A stretch of DNA of 64,000 nucleotides. Origin: CAYVMX01 sp964452725 (lineage in GTDB: Bacteria > Patescibacteriota > Gracilibacteria > JAHISY01). Shown one piece after another: positions 8,366-16,431 of the stretch; the stretch's first letter is position 1; the number at the start of each line of letters is the position of its first letter. The stretch lies in contig CAYVMX010000003.1 in the NCBI GenBank assembly GCA_964452725.1, positions 10,353 to 74,352 on the forward strand. The letters are read 5' to 3'. Position numbers and translations under genes: made by a program. Below the pieces are notes generated by a model. The model saw only the letters and a list, made by a program, of their open reading frames with translations. It searched no databases and had not been told where the DNA came from.

Positions 8366-10050
8366 AACCACTCCAGCGCCTTTTGCATTACTTCATCAGC
8401 TGCGGTGTTTTCATCTTCAGCTACGGCGATGTCTGGCGTGATACCATTGCCTTGGATTGGTTGGAAGTTGGGACTCAGCCAGTGGGCGATCGTGAGCTTC
8501 AGCGCGGTACCATCGGAAAAAAACGAGAGCTCTTGGACGGTGCCCTTACCAAAGCTTTGACTACCGACGATCGCAGCGACATTGTGGTCCTGAAGCGCAC
8601 CAGCGACGATCTCAGAGGCACTAGCGCTACCTTTGTTGACCAGTACTAGTGTTCGGTAGCCGTCCAGTAGTGGTGTTCGGTTGGTCCTGTAGACTGTGTC
8701 GTTGCTTGGATCGCGGTAGCGAGCGGTGGCTGCGACTGAGCCATTTGGTAGGAAGTAGCCGAGCATGTCGATAGCAGTATTGAGCAGACCACCAGGATTA
8801 TTCCGTAGGTCGAGGACGATGCCTTTTGGCTTCTGCGCTATGATCTCGGCAGCTGCTTTGCCAAACTCCTCAGCAGTAGTCACGCCAAACTGACTAATCG
8901 ATACTACGGCGATATTATTATTAAATGTTAGTTCGACAGATTTGACCTCGACACGTGCACGCGTGACGATAAAGCTTTGTGTCTGACCATTGCGCCTAAT
9001 GGTGATCTGTATATCTGTACCAGTAGGGCCTTTGATACGGCCAGCAACCTCACTGACGGTCATACCCTTGACTGATTTACCACCGACTGCGGTGATGACA
9101 TCATCGGGTTTGAGTCCGGCTTCTTCTGCTGGTGAGCCTTTGATCGGACTAACAATGACAACATCGCCAGTTTTTTCGTCCTCCGAGAGGTACGCGCCGA
9201 TACCTTCTACCTCTCCTGAGAGTCCGTCGGAGAAGGCGTTGCTAGCCTCTGGCGTAAAGAAATTGGAGTACGGATCACCGAGTGAATCGACAATACCTTT
9301 GGCAGCTGCCTGAATCATGACAGTCTCGTCGATTTGGTTCTCAAAGAGGAATTTACTTGTTATCTGATTCCAAATGATTTCAAGCAATTCATTATTTGGT
9401 ATGACGCTACTACGACTAGTCTGAACTACGACGACCGATCCTTCGTTAAAATTATCTAGCTTATAAAAAAGCTCTGCTGCGCCAGCTCTCGTGAGAGCCT
9501 GATTGACACCAAACTTGCCATCGGCGACAGGAGCCATCACGTCAGCCTTGACCGCGCGATAGACGTACGGTGCGTACATATGACGACTGGGTACATCACG
9601 GAAGCCAAAGTATTCCTCGACGATAGTCGGCGGCGTACCGACACCAAAGAGTGCTAGCCCTAGTCGGGCAGCCTCACCACGTGTGAGCACACGCTCTGGA
9701 CCAAATTTGTCACGATAGTCTGACAACATGCCAAAACGCTCAGCCTCAGCGACATATGGTGCGAACCAACTTTCGACGGGGACATCGTTGAAGCGTGTAC
9801 GAGAGTTTTTATCCAGCTTGCTTGCGTCGACACCTGCGGCGAGGAGCCCCATAGTGAGGAACTCTGCGCGAGTGATTGGGCGCTTGGGGTTGAACTGCCC
9901 GCTATCATTACCGACTCCGATCGACCCTAGCCATTCGATTGCCTTTGCTTGTGGATTTTGGGCTGTGATATCGGTGAAGGTGGCCAAAGCAGGATTGACA
10001 GTGATCATCAAGATGATCGTCGCAACGAGTAGGCGGTAGAAATTAGACAT
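8362..10050 (-). CDS. SLH-anchored carboxy-terminal processing protease (S41 family)
   Basis: A 562-residue exported serine protease. Signal peptide about 1-24, three SLH domains (about 25-205; FNPKRPITRAEFL, FNDVPVESWFAPYV), then an S41 N-terminal region, a PDZ domain (GIGAYLSEDEKTGDVVIV...SPAEEAGLKPDDVI) and the protease core with nucleophile Ser in NKGSASASEI and general-base Lys in SQSFGKGTVQ. CtpA-type enzymes trim C-termini of envelope proteins. SLH domains in front of S41 suggest tethering to the wall. ATG at 10050 gives a clean signal peptide; a 14-residue longer version is possible. Confidence 0.92.
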   Translation of the reverse strand: MSNFYRLLVATIILMITVNPALATFTDITAQNPQAKAIEWLGSIGVGNDSGQFNPKRPITRAEFLTMGLLAAGVDASKLDKNSRTRFNDVPVESWFAPYVAEAERFGMLSDYRDKFGPERVLTRGEAARLGLALFGVGTPPTIVEEYFGFRDVPSRHMYAPYVYRAVKADVMAPVADGKFGVNQALTRAGAAELFYKLDNFNEGSVVVVQTSRSSVIPNNELLEIIWNQITSKFLFENQIDETVMIQAAAKGIVDSLGDPYSNFFTPEASNAFSDGLSGEVEGIGAYLSEDEKTGDVVIVSPIKGSPAEEAGLKPDDVITAVGGKSVKGMTVSEVAGRIKGPTGTDIQITIRRNGQTQSFIVTRARVEVKSVELTFNNNIAVVSISQFGVTTAEEFGKAAAEIIAQKPKGIVLDLRNNPGGLLNTAIDMLGYFLPNGSVAATARYRDPSNDTVYRTNRTPLLDGYRTLVLVNKGSASASEIVAGALQDHNVAAIVGSQSFGKGTVQELSFFSDGTALKLTIAHWLSPNFQPIQGNGITPDIAVAEDENTAADEVMQKALEWF

Positions 10051-10118
10051 AACTTGGAATTTTTTTAAAAAAACAAAATAAAGAATAACCAATGCAGTCT
10101 AGCAGTTTTCTGCTTCTC

Positions 10119-11009
10119 CTACACGAGTTTTAGGTCTTTTAGTACCGAGCTGATTTTGGCTTTGTTGGCTGTGCTCGGCTCGGTCAGTGGCAAGCGGACA
10201 GCATAGGGTAGCTTGTTCATCTCGGCTAGCGCCCACTTTACGTCGATGGGGTTATTGTCGAGGAAGTTTGCCTCCATGAGAGCTAAGTACTTGCTATGTA
10301 ATGTCTGCGCACGTTCCCAGTCACCAGTGTTGGCTGCTGACACTAGCTCGTGAAATTCACGTGGGATTTCATTGGCAGCGACACCGATACTGGCTTTGCC
10401 GCCGAGCTTGATTATCTCTACTGTTTGGCTGTCCTCACCGGACACTACTGCGAAGTCAGCAGGTTTATTGTCACAGATCTCTTTGATTTGGACGAGATCG
10501 TTACTGGCTTCTTTGACACCGATGATGTTTGGGTGTTTTGCTAGCTCTAGCGTGGTTGCCGCTTCGACGTTTTTACCTGTGCGGCTGGGGACATTGTAAA
10601 TAATCAGTGGCATACCGACTTCGGCGATTTTTGTGTAGTGGGCGACTAGTCCGTCTTGGGTGGGTTTGTTATAGTACGGGCTCAGCGAAAGGATCGCATC
10701 GGCACCAGTTTTTTGTGCGTGTTTAGCGAGATCGACCGCCTCGGCAGTATTGTTTGATCCAGCACCAGCGATGACAGGTACACGCTTCTTTGCTTCGTCT
10801 ACGACGATATCTACGACGTGGTGATGCTCGCTATGACTGAGTGTCGCGCTCTCGCCTGTCGTCCCTGCGACGACGATACCATCGGTACCCGAGGCGATCT
10901 GCCAGTCGACCAGTTCACGCAGTTTTGCCTCATTGATCTCGAGTGACTGTGGATCAAATGGTGTGACGAGGGCGACAAAGGAGCCAGTAAGGTCGGCGTG
11001 AGTCAGCAT
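10119..11009 (-). CDS. dapA: 4-hydroxy-tetrahydrodipicolinate synthase
   Basis: Condenses pyruvate with aspartate semialdehyde on the route to lysine and diaminopimelate. It has 296 residues, normal length. Motifs: GTTGESATLSHSE, YNVPSRTG (Tyr proton relay), and GVKEAS with the Schiff-base Lys. It follows the lipoprotein gene by 8 bp and is probably in one operon with it. Confidence 0.96.
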   Translation of the reverse strand: MLTHADLTGSFVALVTPFDPQSLEINEAKLRELVDWQIASGTDGIVVAGTTGESATLSHSEHHHVVDIVVDEAKKRVPVIAGAGSNNTAEAVDLAKHAQKTGADAILSLSPYYNKPTQDGLVAHYTKIAEVGMPLIIYNVPSRTGKNVEAATTLELAKHPNIIGVKEASNDLVQIKEICDNKPADFAVVSGEDSQTVEIIKLGGKASIGVAANEIPREFHELVSAANTGDWERAQTLHSKYLALMEANFLDNNPIDVKWALAEMNKLPYAVRLPLTEPSTANKAKISSVLKDLKLV

Positions 11010-11017
11010 TGATTTAA

Positions 11018-11518
11018 TTATTTAGTGACTGTGGCGTCAGGGGTGACCTCTGCGGTTGGTGTATCAGCGGTAGGAGTAGTTGGTGCTGTTTCAGCTGGTG
11101 TTTCTGCCAGCGTCTCATTGACAGTGGTCAGTGCTGCATCGATATCTGTGAGCGAGGTTTCGAGTTCAGCCTTTTGGACTAGTAGCTCAACGGCAGCAGA
11201 AGTAGACACCTCGGTAGACTTATCTGTATCGGTGCCGGTCTCGCCACGGTTGAGTAGCTGGTCGATGGAGTCCATCGCTGCTTGGATACTAGCAACGGCT
11301 TCGTCGAGCTGGCGTTTTTTTTCAATCAACGCCTCTTTGGCGTTTTCTACTTCGGCGATGACATTTGCGACGCTAGTTTTGACCTCTTCGATTTGTGTCG
11401 TGGCTTTGGTCTGTAGATCTTTGGCCTGCTGGACTACACTGGCAGCTGTCTCACAGCCTGTGAGGAGGAGGCTGGTCGGCAGGATTATGAGGACGAAGAC
11501 AAGGAGTTTTTTAATCAT
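11018..11518 (-). CDS. Lipoprotein with coiled-coil region
   Basis: A 166-residue protein starting MIKKLLVF, with a lipoprotein signal and lipobox LTGC at about 21-24. The mature part is a long Ala/Glu/Lys-rich coiled coil (about 30-135), followed by a Thr/Pro/Ala-rich low-complexity tail. Function not recognised; a periplasmic or wall-facing spacer is plausible. It is the first gene of a two-gene unit with dapA and is divergent from dnaN. Confidence 0.75.
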   Translation of the reverse strand: MIKKLLVFVLIILPTSLLLTGCETAASVVQQAKDLQTKATTQIEEVKTSVANVIAEVENAKEALIEKKRQLDEAVASIQAAMDSIDQLLNRGETGTDTDKSTEVSTSAAVELLVQKAELETSLTDIDAALTTVNETLAETPAETAPTTPTADTPTAEVTPDATVTK

Positions 11519-11548
11519 TACTATGATTTTAAAGAAAAATGGTGTGGT

Positions 11549-11578
11549 TTGTCCAAACTCATATTTTTCCGCTAGAAT
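11549..11578 (+). promoter_or_regulatory. Promoter of dnaN
   Basis: -35 TTGTCC (11549-11554), an 18-base spacer and -10 TAGAAT (11573-11578), 24 bases before the dnaN ATG. Confidence 0.55.
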
Positions 11579-11602
11579 CCAACTAATTAAAAAGCTTTCC
11601 AA

Positions 11603-12703
11603 ATGCTCCTAACTTGCGATCAAGGCGACCTCATGGCAGCGCTCACGACTGTGAGTAAGGCAGTCAATATCAACAACACGCTACCAGTACTCAACAATAT
11701 CCTGCTCAAGGCAGAAAATAAAAAGCTGACCTTTGCAGCGACGAATTTGGAGATCGCGATTACAACCAGTATCTCCGCAGAAATTAAAAACGAAGGTAGT
11801 CTCACTGTACCAGCGAGGCTTTTCACTAGCTATGCTGGTCTGCTCTCTGCAGGCAAAGTCGAACTGGCGAATAAAGAAGGCCTTGATTTACAAATCAAGG
11901 CATCTAAGTCACAGACTCGTATCAAAGGTATCTCGGCAGATGAGTTTCCACTGATCCCGCAAGTCCAAAAAGACATCAGTCTCGAGCTAGTAGCAGGTGA
12001 CCTGCTGACTGCGATCCAACAAGTCGCCTTTGCTTCGGCGCGTGACATGGTGCGACCAGTACTAGCAGGAGTCAATCTCCATGCGACAAAAAAAGAGGTG
12101 CGCCTTGCGGCGACAGATAGTTACCGCCTGTCAGAAAAGGTCCTGACGCCGACCAAAGGACCAGAGAAAGACTTCACAATCATAATCCCAGCACGGACAG
12201 TCATGGAGTTGGCGCGGATCATCGAAAAGGGCAAAGAGCCTGTCACGCTTGATTTTTCTGGTAGTCAGGTGCTATTCATCTACAAGAATGTAGAGCTGGC
12301 GAGTCGTTTGATCGAAGGTGCTTTCCCTGAGTATGGTCAGATTATCCCCAAGAAGCACTTGACCCAAGTCAATATCAAGACCGACGAGCTCGCTACTGCG
12401 GTCAAGCGTGTCAACCTTTTTACCAAGGATAGCCACAACGTAAAACTCGAAGTATCAGCAGACAAAAAGCTCCTCATTCGTTCTGATGCGACTCAGATTG
12501 GCGAAGAAGAAGCCGAAGTCGCTGCGACTATTGCTGGTGCAGAAAACACTGCGGCGCTCAATGCGAATTATCTACTGGAGGCACTCGGTGCACTCGGTAG
12601 CGCCGATGCCGTACTAGAGCTCGGTGAAAAGACTGCCCCAGTGGTGATCAAGCCAGCCAAGGGTAGTGACTATCTCCACTTGATCATGCCGCTGAAGGCT
12701 TAG
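11603..12703 (+). CDS. dnaN: DNA polymerase III beta subunit (sliding clamp)
   Basis: A 366-residue ring-forming clamp that tethers the replicative polymerase. Three clamp folds are visible. Signatures are VSKAVNINNTLPVLNNILL at the start, VRPVLAGVNLHA, ATDSYRLSEKV, and the C-terminal YLHLIMPLKA typical of clamps. Here it is not next to dnaA or recF. It is divergent from the lipoprotein-dapA unit and followed by an FtsB-like gene. Confidence 0.96.
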   Translation: MLLTCDQGDLMAALTTVSKAVNINNTLPVLNNILLKAENKKLTFAATNLEIAITTSISAEIKNEGSLTVPARLFTSYAGLLSAGKVELANKEGLDLQIKASKSQTRIKGISADEFPLIPQVQKDISLELVAGDLLTAIQQVAFASARDMVRPVLAGVNLHATKKEVRLAATDSYRLSEKVLTPTKGPEKDFTIIIPARTVMELARIIEKGKEPVTLDFSGSQVLFIYKNVELASRLIEGAFPEYGQIIPKKHLTQVNIKTDELATAVKRVNLFTKDSHNVKLEVSADKKLLIRSDATQIGEEEAEVAATIAGAENTAALNANYLLEALGALGSADAVLELGEKTAPVVIKPAKGSDYLHLIMPLKA

Positions 12704-12746
12704 GTAAGTCTTTGAGAGATTAAGTAGTTGAGTTTAATGTTATTTG

Positions 12747-13154
12747 ATGTCTACTTCCAAACTAAAATCTCAGCCACTTCACTTTCAGCTAATCTTAATC
12801 GGTGGATTTATCTTTATCGCGTTTATGCTTTTTGCACTAGCACGCAGTATTTATCGTGACAGCTTTCAGGTCGGTAGTTATATCGACCGTTCACTAGTAT
12901 TGATCGAGTCCAAAAAAGCGACAACTGAGTCGGAGCAAGGTGAACTAGCATATGTACAGACTCCACAGTACCAGCAAAAGATCGCCAAGGAGCTACTCGG
13001 ACTCAAAGACCCTGGCGAACAAGTGATAATCCTCACTGGCGAAAACCAAGACATATCTGGTCTACTACCAGAAGCGCCACTCCGGCAGGAGCAACGCACG
13101 CGCGAGCTGCTCACAGGACCACAGAAGTGGTGGCGGTATCTTTTTGGGATTTAG
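12747..13154 (+). CDS. FtsB/DivIC-like septum formation protein
   Basis: A 135-residue single-pass membrane protein: a transmembrane segment at about 17-38, then a short coiled coil and the motif YVQTPQYQQKIAKELLGLKDPGEQVIIL. That motif is typical of the C-terminal part of FtsB/DivIC proteins, which help assemble the division machinery. ATG at 12747 is chosen over an in-frame TTG just upstream. Confidence 0.75.
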   Translation: MSTSKLKSQPLHFQLILIGGFIFIAFMLFALARSIYRDSFQVGSYIDRSLVLIESKKATTESEQGELAYVQTPQYQQKIAKELLGLKDPGEQVIILTGENQDISGLLPEAPLRQEQRTRELLTGPQKWWRYLFGI

Positions 13155-13171
13155 TTTTCTCCAGCGTGCTC

Positions 13172-13177
13172 TATAAT
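13172..13177 (+). promoter_or_regulatory. -10 box of thrC (leaderless)
   Basis: A perfect TATAAT ends 6 bases before the GTG at 13184, so transcription should begin at or next to the start codon. No clear -35. Confidence 0.6.
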
Positions 13178-13183
13178 GCTCGG

Positions 13184-15013
13184 GTGAAGTACAAACTAAT
13201 CTGTGTCGGCTGTTCAAAGATTGTGTCTGAAAAGAAATCTGTCACACGCTGTCCGAGCTGTGGTGAGGCTTTGGATGTGGTGTCGGATTTCGCTGCGCTA
13301 AAGCAGCGCGTTGCCAAGGATTTCGACCGGACTGCTCCGCTCTCGGGTCGTAAGTACGCGGCTTTTTATCCGCTCAAAAATCCTCGTAAGGTAGTAAGTC
13401 TTGGAGAGGGTGGGACACCGCTGATTCAACTAAAAAAAATTGGTCGCCAACTGAAGCTAAAAAATCTCTATGTAAAAAACGAAGGGCAGAACCCGACTGG
13501 TGTCTTCAAGGATCGTGGTTCCCTCGTCGAGGTGACCAAAGCCAAGGAGTTGAACGCCAAGGCAATCGTCTGCGCCAGCACGGGTAATATGGCTGCCTCT
13601 GTGAGCGCGTATGCAGCCCTCTGCGGTCTGCCGTGCTATGTGCTGATCCCAGAGGGCACTCCACTGGGCAAGCTCGCTCAGACGCTCTCTTACGGCGCAC
13701 GCGTGCTTCAGATCCGCGGTACATATGGCGACTGCTGCCGACTGTCGGAGGAGATGGCGGCGAAGTATCGCTATTATCTCGCAGGGGATTATGCTTTCCG
13801 CGGAGAAGGTCAAAAGTCACTGGCTTTCGAAGTGTGCGAGCAGCTCGGCTGGGTCGCGCCGGACGTGGTCATCGTACCGGTCGGCTGTGGGACCAATCTC
13901 GCAGCGATTTGGCAGGGTTTCGTCGAGTTCAAGCAGCTCGGCTTCATCAAGAAGCTACCACGTATGATTGCCGTCCAGCCTGAGGGCTGTAGTACGATCG
14001 TGGCAGCTTTTCAAAAACACAAAAAGCAAGCTCCCATTGTAAAGCAGCCACAGACAGTCTGCTCTGCGGTAGGCATCGGTACACCGCTCGATGATGTCAA
14101 AGCGCTGCGCTCACTGCGACAATCACACGGTACAGCAGTAGCGGTATCAGATACAGTGGTCGTTGCAGCCAATCGCTCACTCGGTGCCGAGGAAGCGATC
14201 TTTGTCGAGCCGTCTGGTGCGCTGCCGCTGGCAGCAGTCGTTCAACTCCAAAAGTCCAAACAGATTCAGCCGACCGATACAGTCGTACTAGTGGCGACAG
14301 GTGCTGGGCTCAAAGACCCCAAGAACGCGCTAAGAGCACACCCAACTCCGCCGAGTGTCGAGCCAATCAGTAGTGAGATTGATCGCTTCCTCAAGTACAA
14401 GCTCTATGCGATCCGTGCGTCTGGCTATCTCGAAAAAGAAAGGCAACTCTTTACCAAGGTGCCGACAGCAGCACGACTAGCCGTAGTGATAAAAAAAGAG
14501 TTCAACGCAAGTCTCAAAAAAACTCACCTAGCCGAGGTACGAGCTGCGATCGGAGCATTCCTCGCCAAGGGTAAATCTGTCGGCAAGGCTGATCTACAGC
14601 ACTTGCTGGAGGACGCATTGACCGATCTAACGTATGAGACACGTATCTTGGATGTGTTGGATTACGATCTCCAAGTCACCAAGACCAAGCCACCTGAGGC
14701 TACCGTTTGGCTGCGGTTCGCAGGTAGGAAGTGCCACGCCAAAGCGCAAGGTGTAGGTCCGGTCGATGCGGTACTCAATGCCCTACGGACAGCTATCAAA
14801 AATCAAGATAAGCTAAATATTCGACTGACGGATTATTCTGTACGTATCGATGACAAGGGTACAGCTGCGACGACCGAGGTGAAGATGCGACTACATGACA
14901 AGCAAGGTCAGTCAGTGATCGCCTCAGCGACTTCACCAGACATTATCACGGCGAGCATTGAAGCTTTTGTAAAAGGTTACAACATCCTCTACTGGAAACA
15001 GCAAAGTAAATAA
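13184..15013 (+). CDS. thrC: Threonine synthase fused to a LeuA-type allosteric domain
   Basis: A 609-residue fusion. Residues about 5-30 form a zinc ribbon (CVGC...CPSC). A fold-type II PLP domain (about 60-400) follows with Lys in NPTGVFKDRG, CASTGNMAASVSAYAA and GTNLAAIWQG, as in threonine synthases. The last 130 residues (about 480-609) match the regulatory domain of 2-isopropylmalate synthase (AQGVGPVDAVLNAL, LTDYSVRIDDKGTAATTEV, SPDIITASIEAFV). In LeuA this domain binds leucine. Inferred: feedback control of threonine synthesis by a branched-chain amino acid or related ligand. ilvE lies nearby. The GTG start sits 6 bases after a TATAAT box. Confidence 0.88.
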   Translation: MKYKLICVGCSKIVSEKKSVTRCPSCGEALDVVSDFAALKQRVAKDFDRTAPLSGRKYAAFYPLKNPRKVVSLGEGGTPLIQLKKIGRQLKLKNLYVKNEGQNPTGVFKDRGSLVEVTKAKELNAKAIVCASTGNMAASVSAYAALCGLPCYVLIPEGTPLGKLAQTLSYGARVLQIRGTYGDCCRLSEEMAAKYRYYLAGDYAFRGEGQKSLAFEVCEQLGWVAPDVVIVPVGCGTNLAAIWQGFVEFKQLGFIKKLPRMIAVQPEGCSTIVAAFQKHKKQAPIVKQPQTVCSAVGIGTPLDDVKALRSLRQSHGTAVAVSDTVVVAANRSLGAEEAIFVEPSGALPLAAVVQLQKSKQIQPTDTVVLVATGAGLKDPKNALRAHPTPPSVEPISSEIDRFLKYKLYAIRASGYLEKERQLFTKVPTAARLAVVIKKEFNASLKKTHLAEVRAAIGAFLAKGKSVGKADLQHLLEDALTDLTYETRILDVLDYDLQVTKTKPPEATVWLRFAGRKCHAKAQGVGPVDAVLNALRTAIKNQDKLNIRLTDYSVRIDDKGTAATTEVKMRLHDKQGQSVIASATSPDIITASIEAFVKGYNILYWKQQSK

Positions 15014-15093
15014 TAATTCCTAATTTTCGGAGTTTTATCCTTGCCAAATCAGAGCCAGAGGTTTAATTTAAGTTTGATTTAATCTCCAGACTC

Positions 15094-15417
15094 ATGTCTC
15101 CAAAGACAAACAACGCAGAGCCAGAAAGAGATATTACGGTTGTTTTTGAACAATATGGCGAGACTACGGATGAAAGAGGTATGTCTATGTCAGATGGGAT
15201 CTTGGTTATCCGCGCCAATGGTCGCATTGCGCTGACGCAGTCTGGTGTTTGGCGGCAGGACACAGCAGGTTTGAAAATCTCTGGTCTAAACCCAAAGAGC
15301 GTCGAGCATCAAGACCTCATAGCAGAAATTTTGAACGAGCAAAATTTACCAGCAGCAGTACGTCAGCGTTTGGAGATCTTATTGCCCGATGAGAGATCTA
15401 GCGCTGGTCACGCCTGA
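15094..15417 (+). CDS. Hypothetical protein (107 aa)
   Basis: No recognisable domain. It is polar and mixed alpha/beta (DITVVFEQYGE, GILVIRANGRIALTQSG, IAEILNEQNLPAAVRQRLEIL), without a signal peptide or membrane segment. It lies between thrC and ilvE on the same strand, and the ilvE promoter begins just after its stop. Confidence 0.55.
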   Translation: MSPKTNNAEPERDITVVFEQYGETTDERGMSMSDGILVIRANGRIALTQSGVWRQDTAGLKISGLNPKSVEHQDLIAEILNEQNLPAAVRQRLEILLPDERSSAGHA

Positions 15418-15439
15418 ACTTCCCAACGTACTGGACTCC

Positions 15440-15448
15440 TGCTAAAAT
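15440..15448 (+). promoter_or_regulatory. Extended -10 promoter of ilvE
   Basis: TGCTAAAAT is an extended -10 element (TGN plus TAAAAT) 27 bases before the ATG. The same nonamer precedes lepA, purQ and tRNA-Lys. Confidence 0.55.
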
Positions 15449-15475
15449 AAAGCTCTGTTTTAGCCTACTTCGCCA

Positions 15476-16402
15476 ATGCCACGTCTACCCAAAGCTTCGT
15501 TTCCAATCACCCAAAAGATCTGGTTCAACGGTAAGCTAGTCGACTGGGAGAAGGCAACGACACACGTGATGAGCCATGCTTTACATTATGGTTCTGGTGT
15601 TTTCGAGGGTATTCGTTTTTACGAGACACCGCGCGGACCGGCGATCTTCCGTCTGAAAGAGCATGTTGAAAGATTATTCTACTCTGCAGAGACACTGGCG
15701 ATGAAAATCCCTTTTTCGCGCAAAAGAATTGCCGATGCGATAGTCGAAACTGTCAAAAAGAACAAAGTCCAGTCTGGCTACATCCGTCCGCTCGCCTACT
15801 TCGGCTATGGCAAGATGGGTCTCAACCCTGTCGGTGCGCCAGTCGAGGTTACGATCGCGTGTTGGCCGTGGGGTAGCTATCTCGGTGGTGAGCCGATCCG
15901 AGTCAAGACTTCTCAGTATATCCGTATCCACCCACGTTCGCTCGTCGCAGATGCCAAGGTCTGTGGACACTATGTCAACAGTATCCTAGCCAGTCTCGAG
16001 ATTCAAAAAAGCGGCTATCACGAGGCGCTGCTACTCGACTATCGTGGCTATGTCGCCGAGGGTCCTGGTGAAAATGTGTTTTTCCTCAAGCGGGGAGTGC
16101 TCCACACTCCTCGTCTCGGTACAATTCTAAACGGCATCACTCGCGCGACTGTGATCCAGCTGGCAAAAGATCTGAAAATCAAAGTCAAAGAGGGCGACTA
16201 CAAACTCAAAGCCTTGCTCGCAGCAGATGAGGTTTTCTTCGTCGGGACAGCTGCCGAGGTCCAGCCGATCGGTTCGATCGACCGCCAAAAGATCGGTAAC
16301 GGCAAGGCTGGACCGATTACAACTCAATTACGAGAATTATACCTAAATACGGTCAGTGGGCAGGAAGCACGCTATCGCAAGTACCTGACTTATATTCGCT
16401 AA
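15476..16402 (+). CDS. ilvE: Branched-chain amino acid aminotransferase
   Basis: A 308-residue class IV PLP aminotransferase that interconverts Leu/Ile/Val and their 2-oxo acids. Motifs: MSHALHYGSGVFEGIRFY near the N-terminus, Schiff-base Lys in DAKVCGHYVNS (about residue 160), and GYVAEGPGENVFFL followed by LGTILNGITR, all typical of IlvE. Its own promoter and the nearby threonine synthase with a LeuA domain point to a small aliphatic amino-acid block. Confidence 0.93.
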   Translation: MPRLPKASFPITQKIWFNGKLVDWEKATTHVMSHALHYGSGVFEGIRFYETPRGPAIFRLKEHVERLFYSAETLAMKIPFSRKRIADAIVETVKKNKVQSGYIRPLAYFGYGKMGLNPVGAPVEVTIACWPWGSYLGGEPIRVKTSQYIRIHPRSLVADAKVCGHYVNSILASLEIQKSGYHEALLLDYRGYVAEGPGENVFFLKRGVLHTPRLGTILNGITRATVIQLAKDLKIKVKEGDYKLKALLAADEVFFVGTAAEVQPIGSIDRQKIGNGKAGPITTQLRELYLNTVSGQEARYRKYLTYIR

Positions 16403-16431
16403 GGTGTATTTAATAATTTAAAATTTTAGCA

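Noticed and set aside
11549..12703. Replication origin next to dnaN
   Set aside because: dnaA, recF and clusters of DnaA boxes are absent; dnaN stands alone here.
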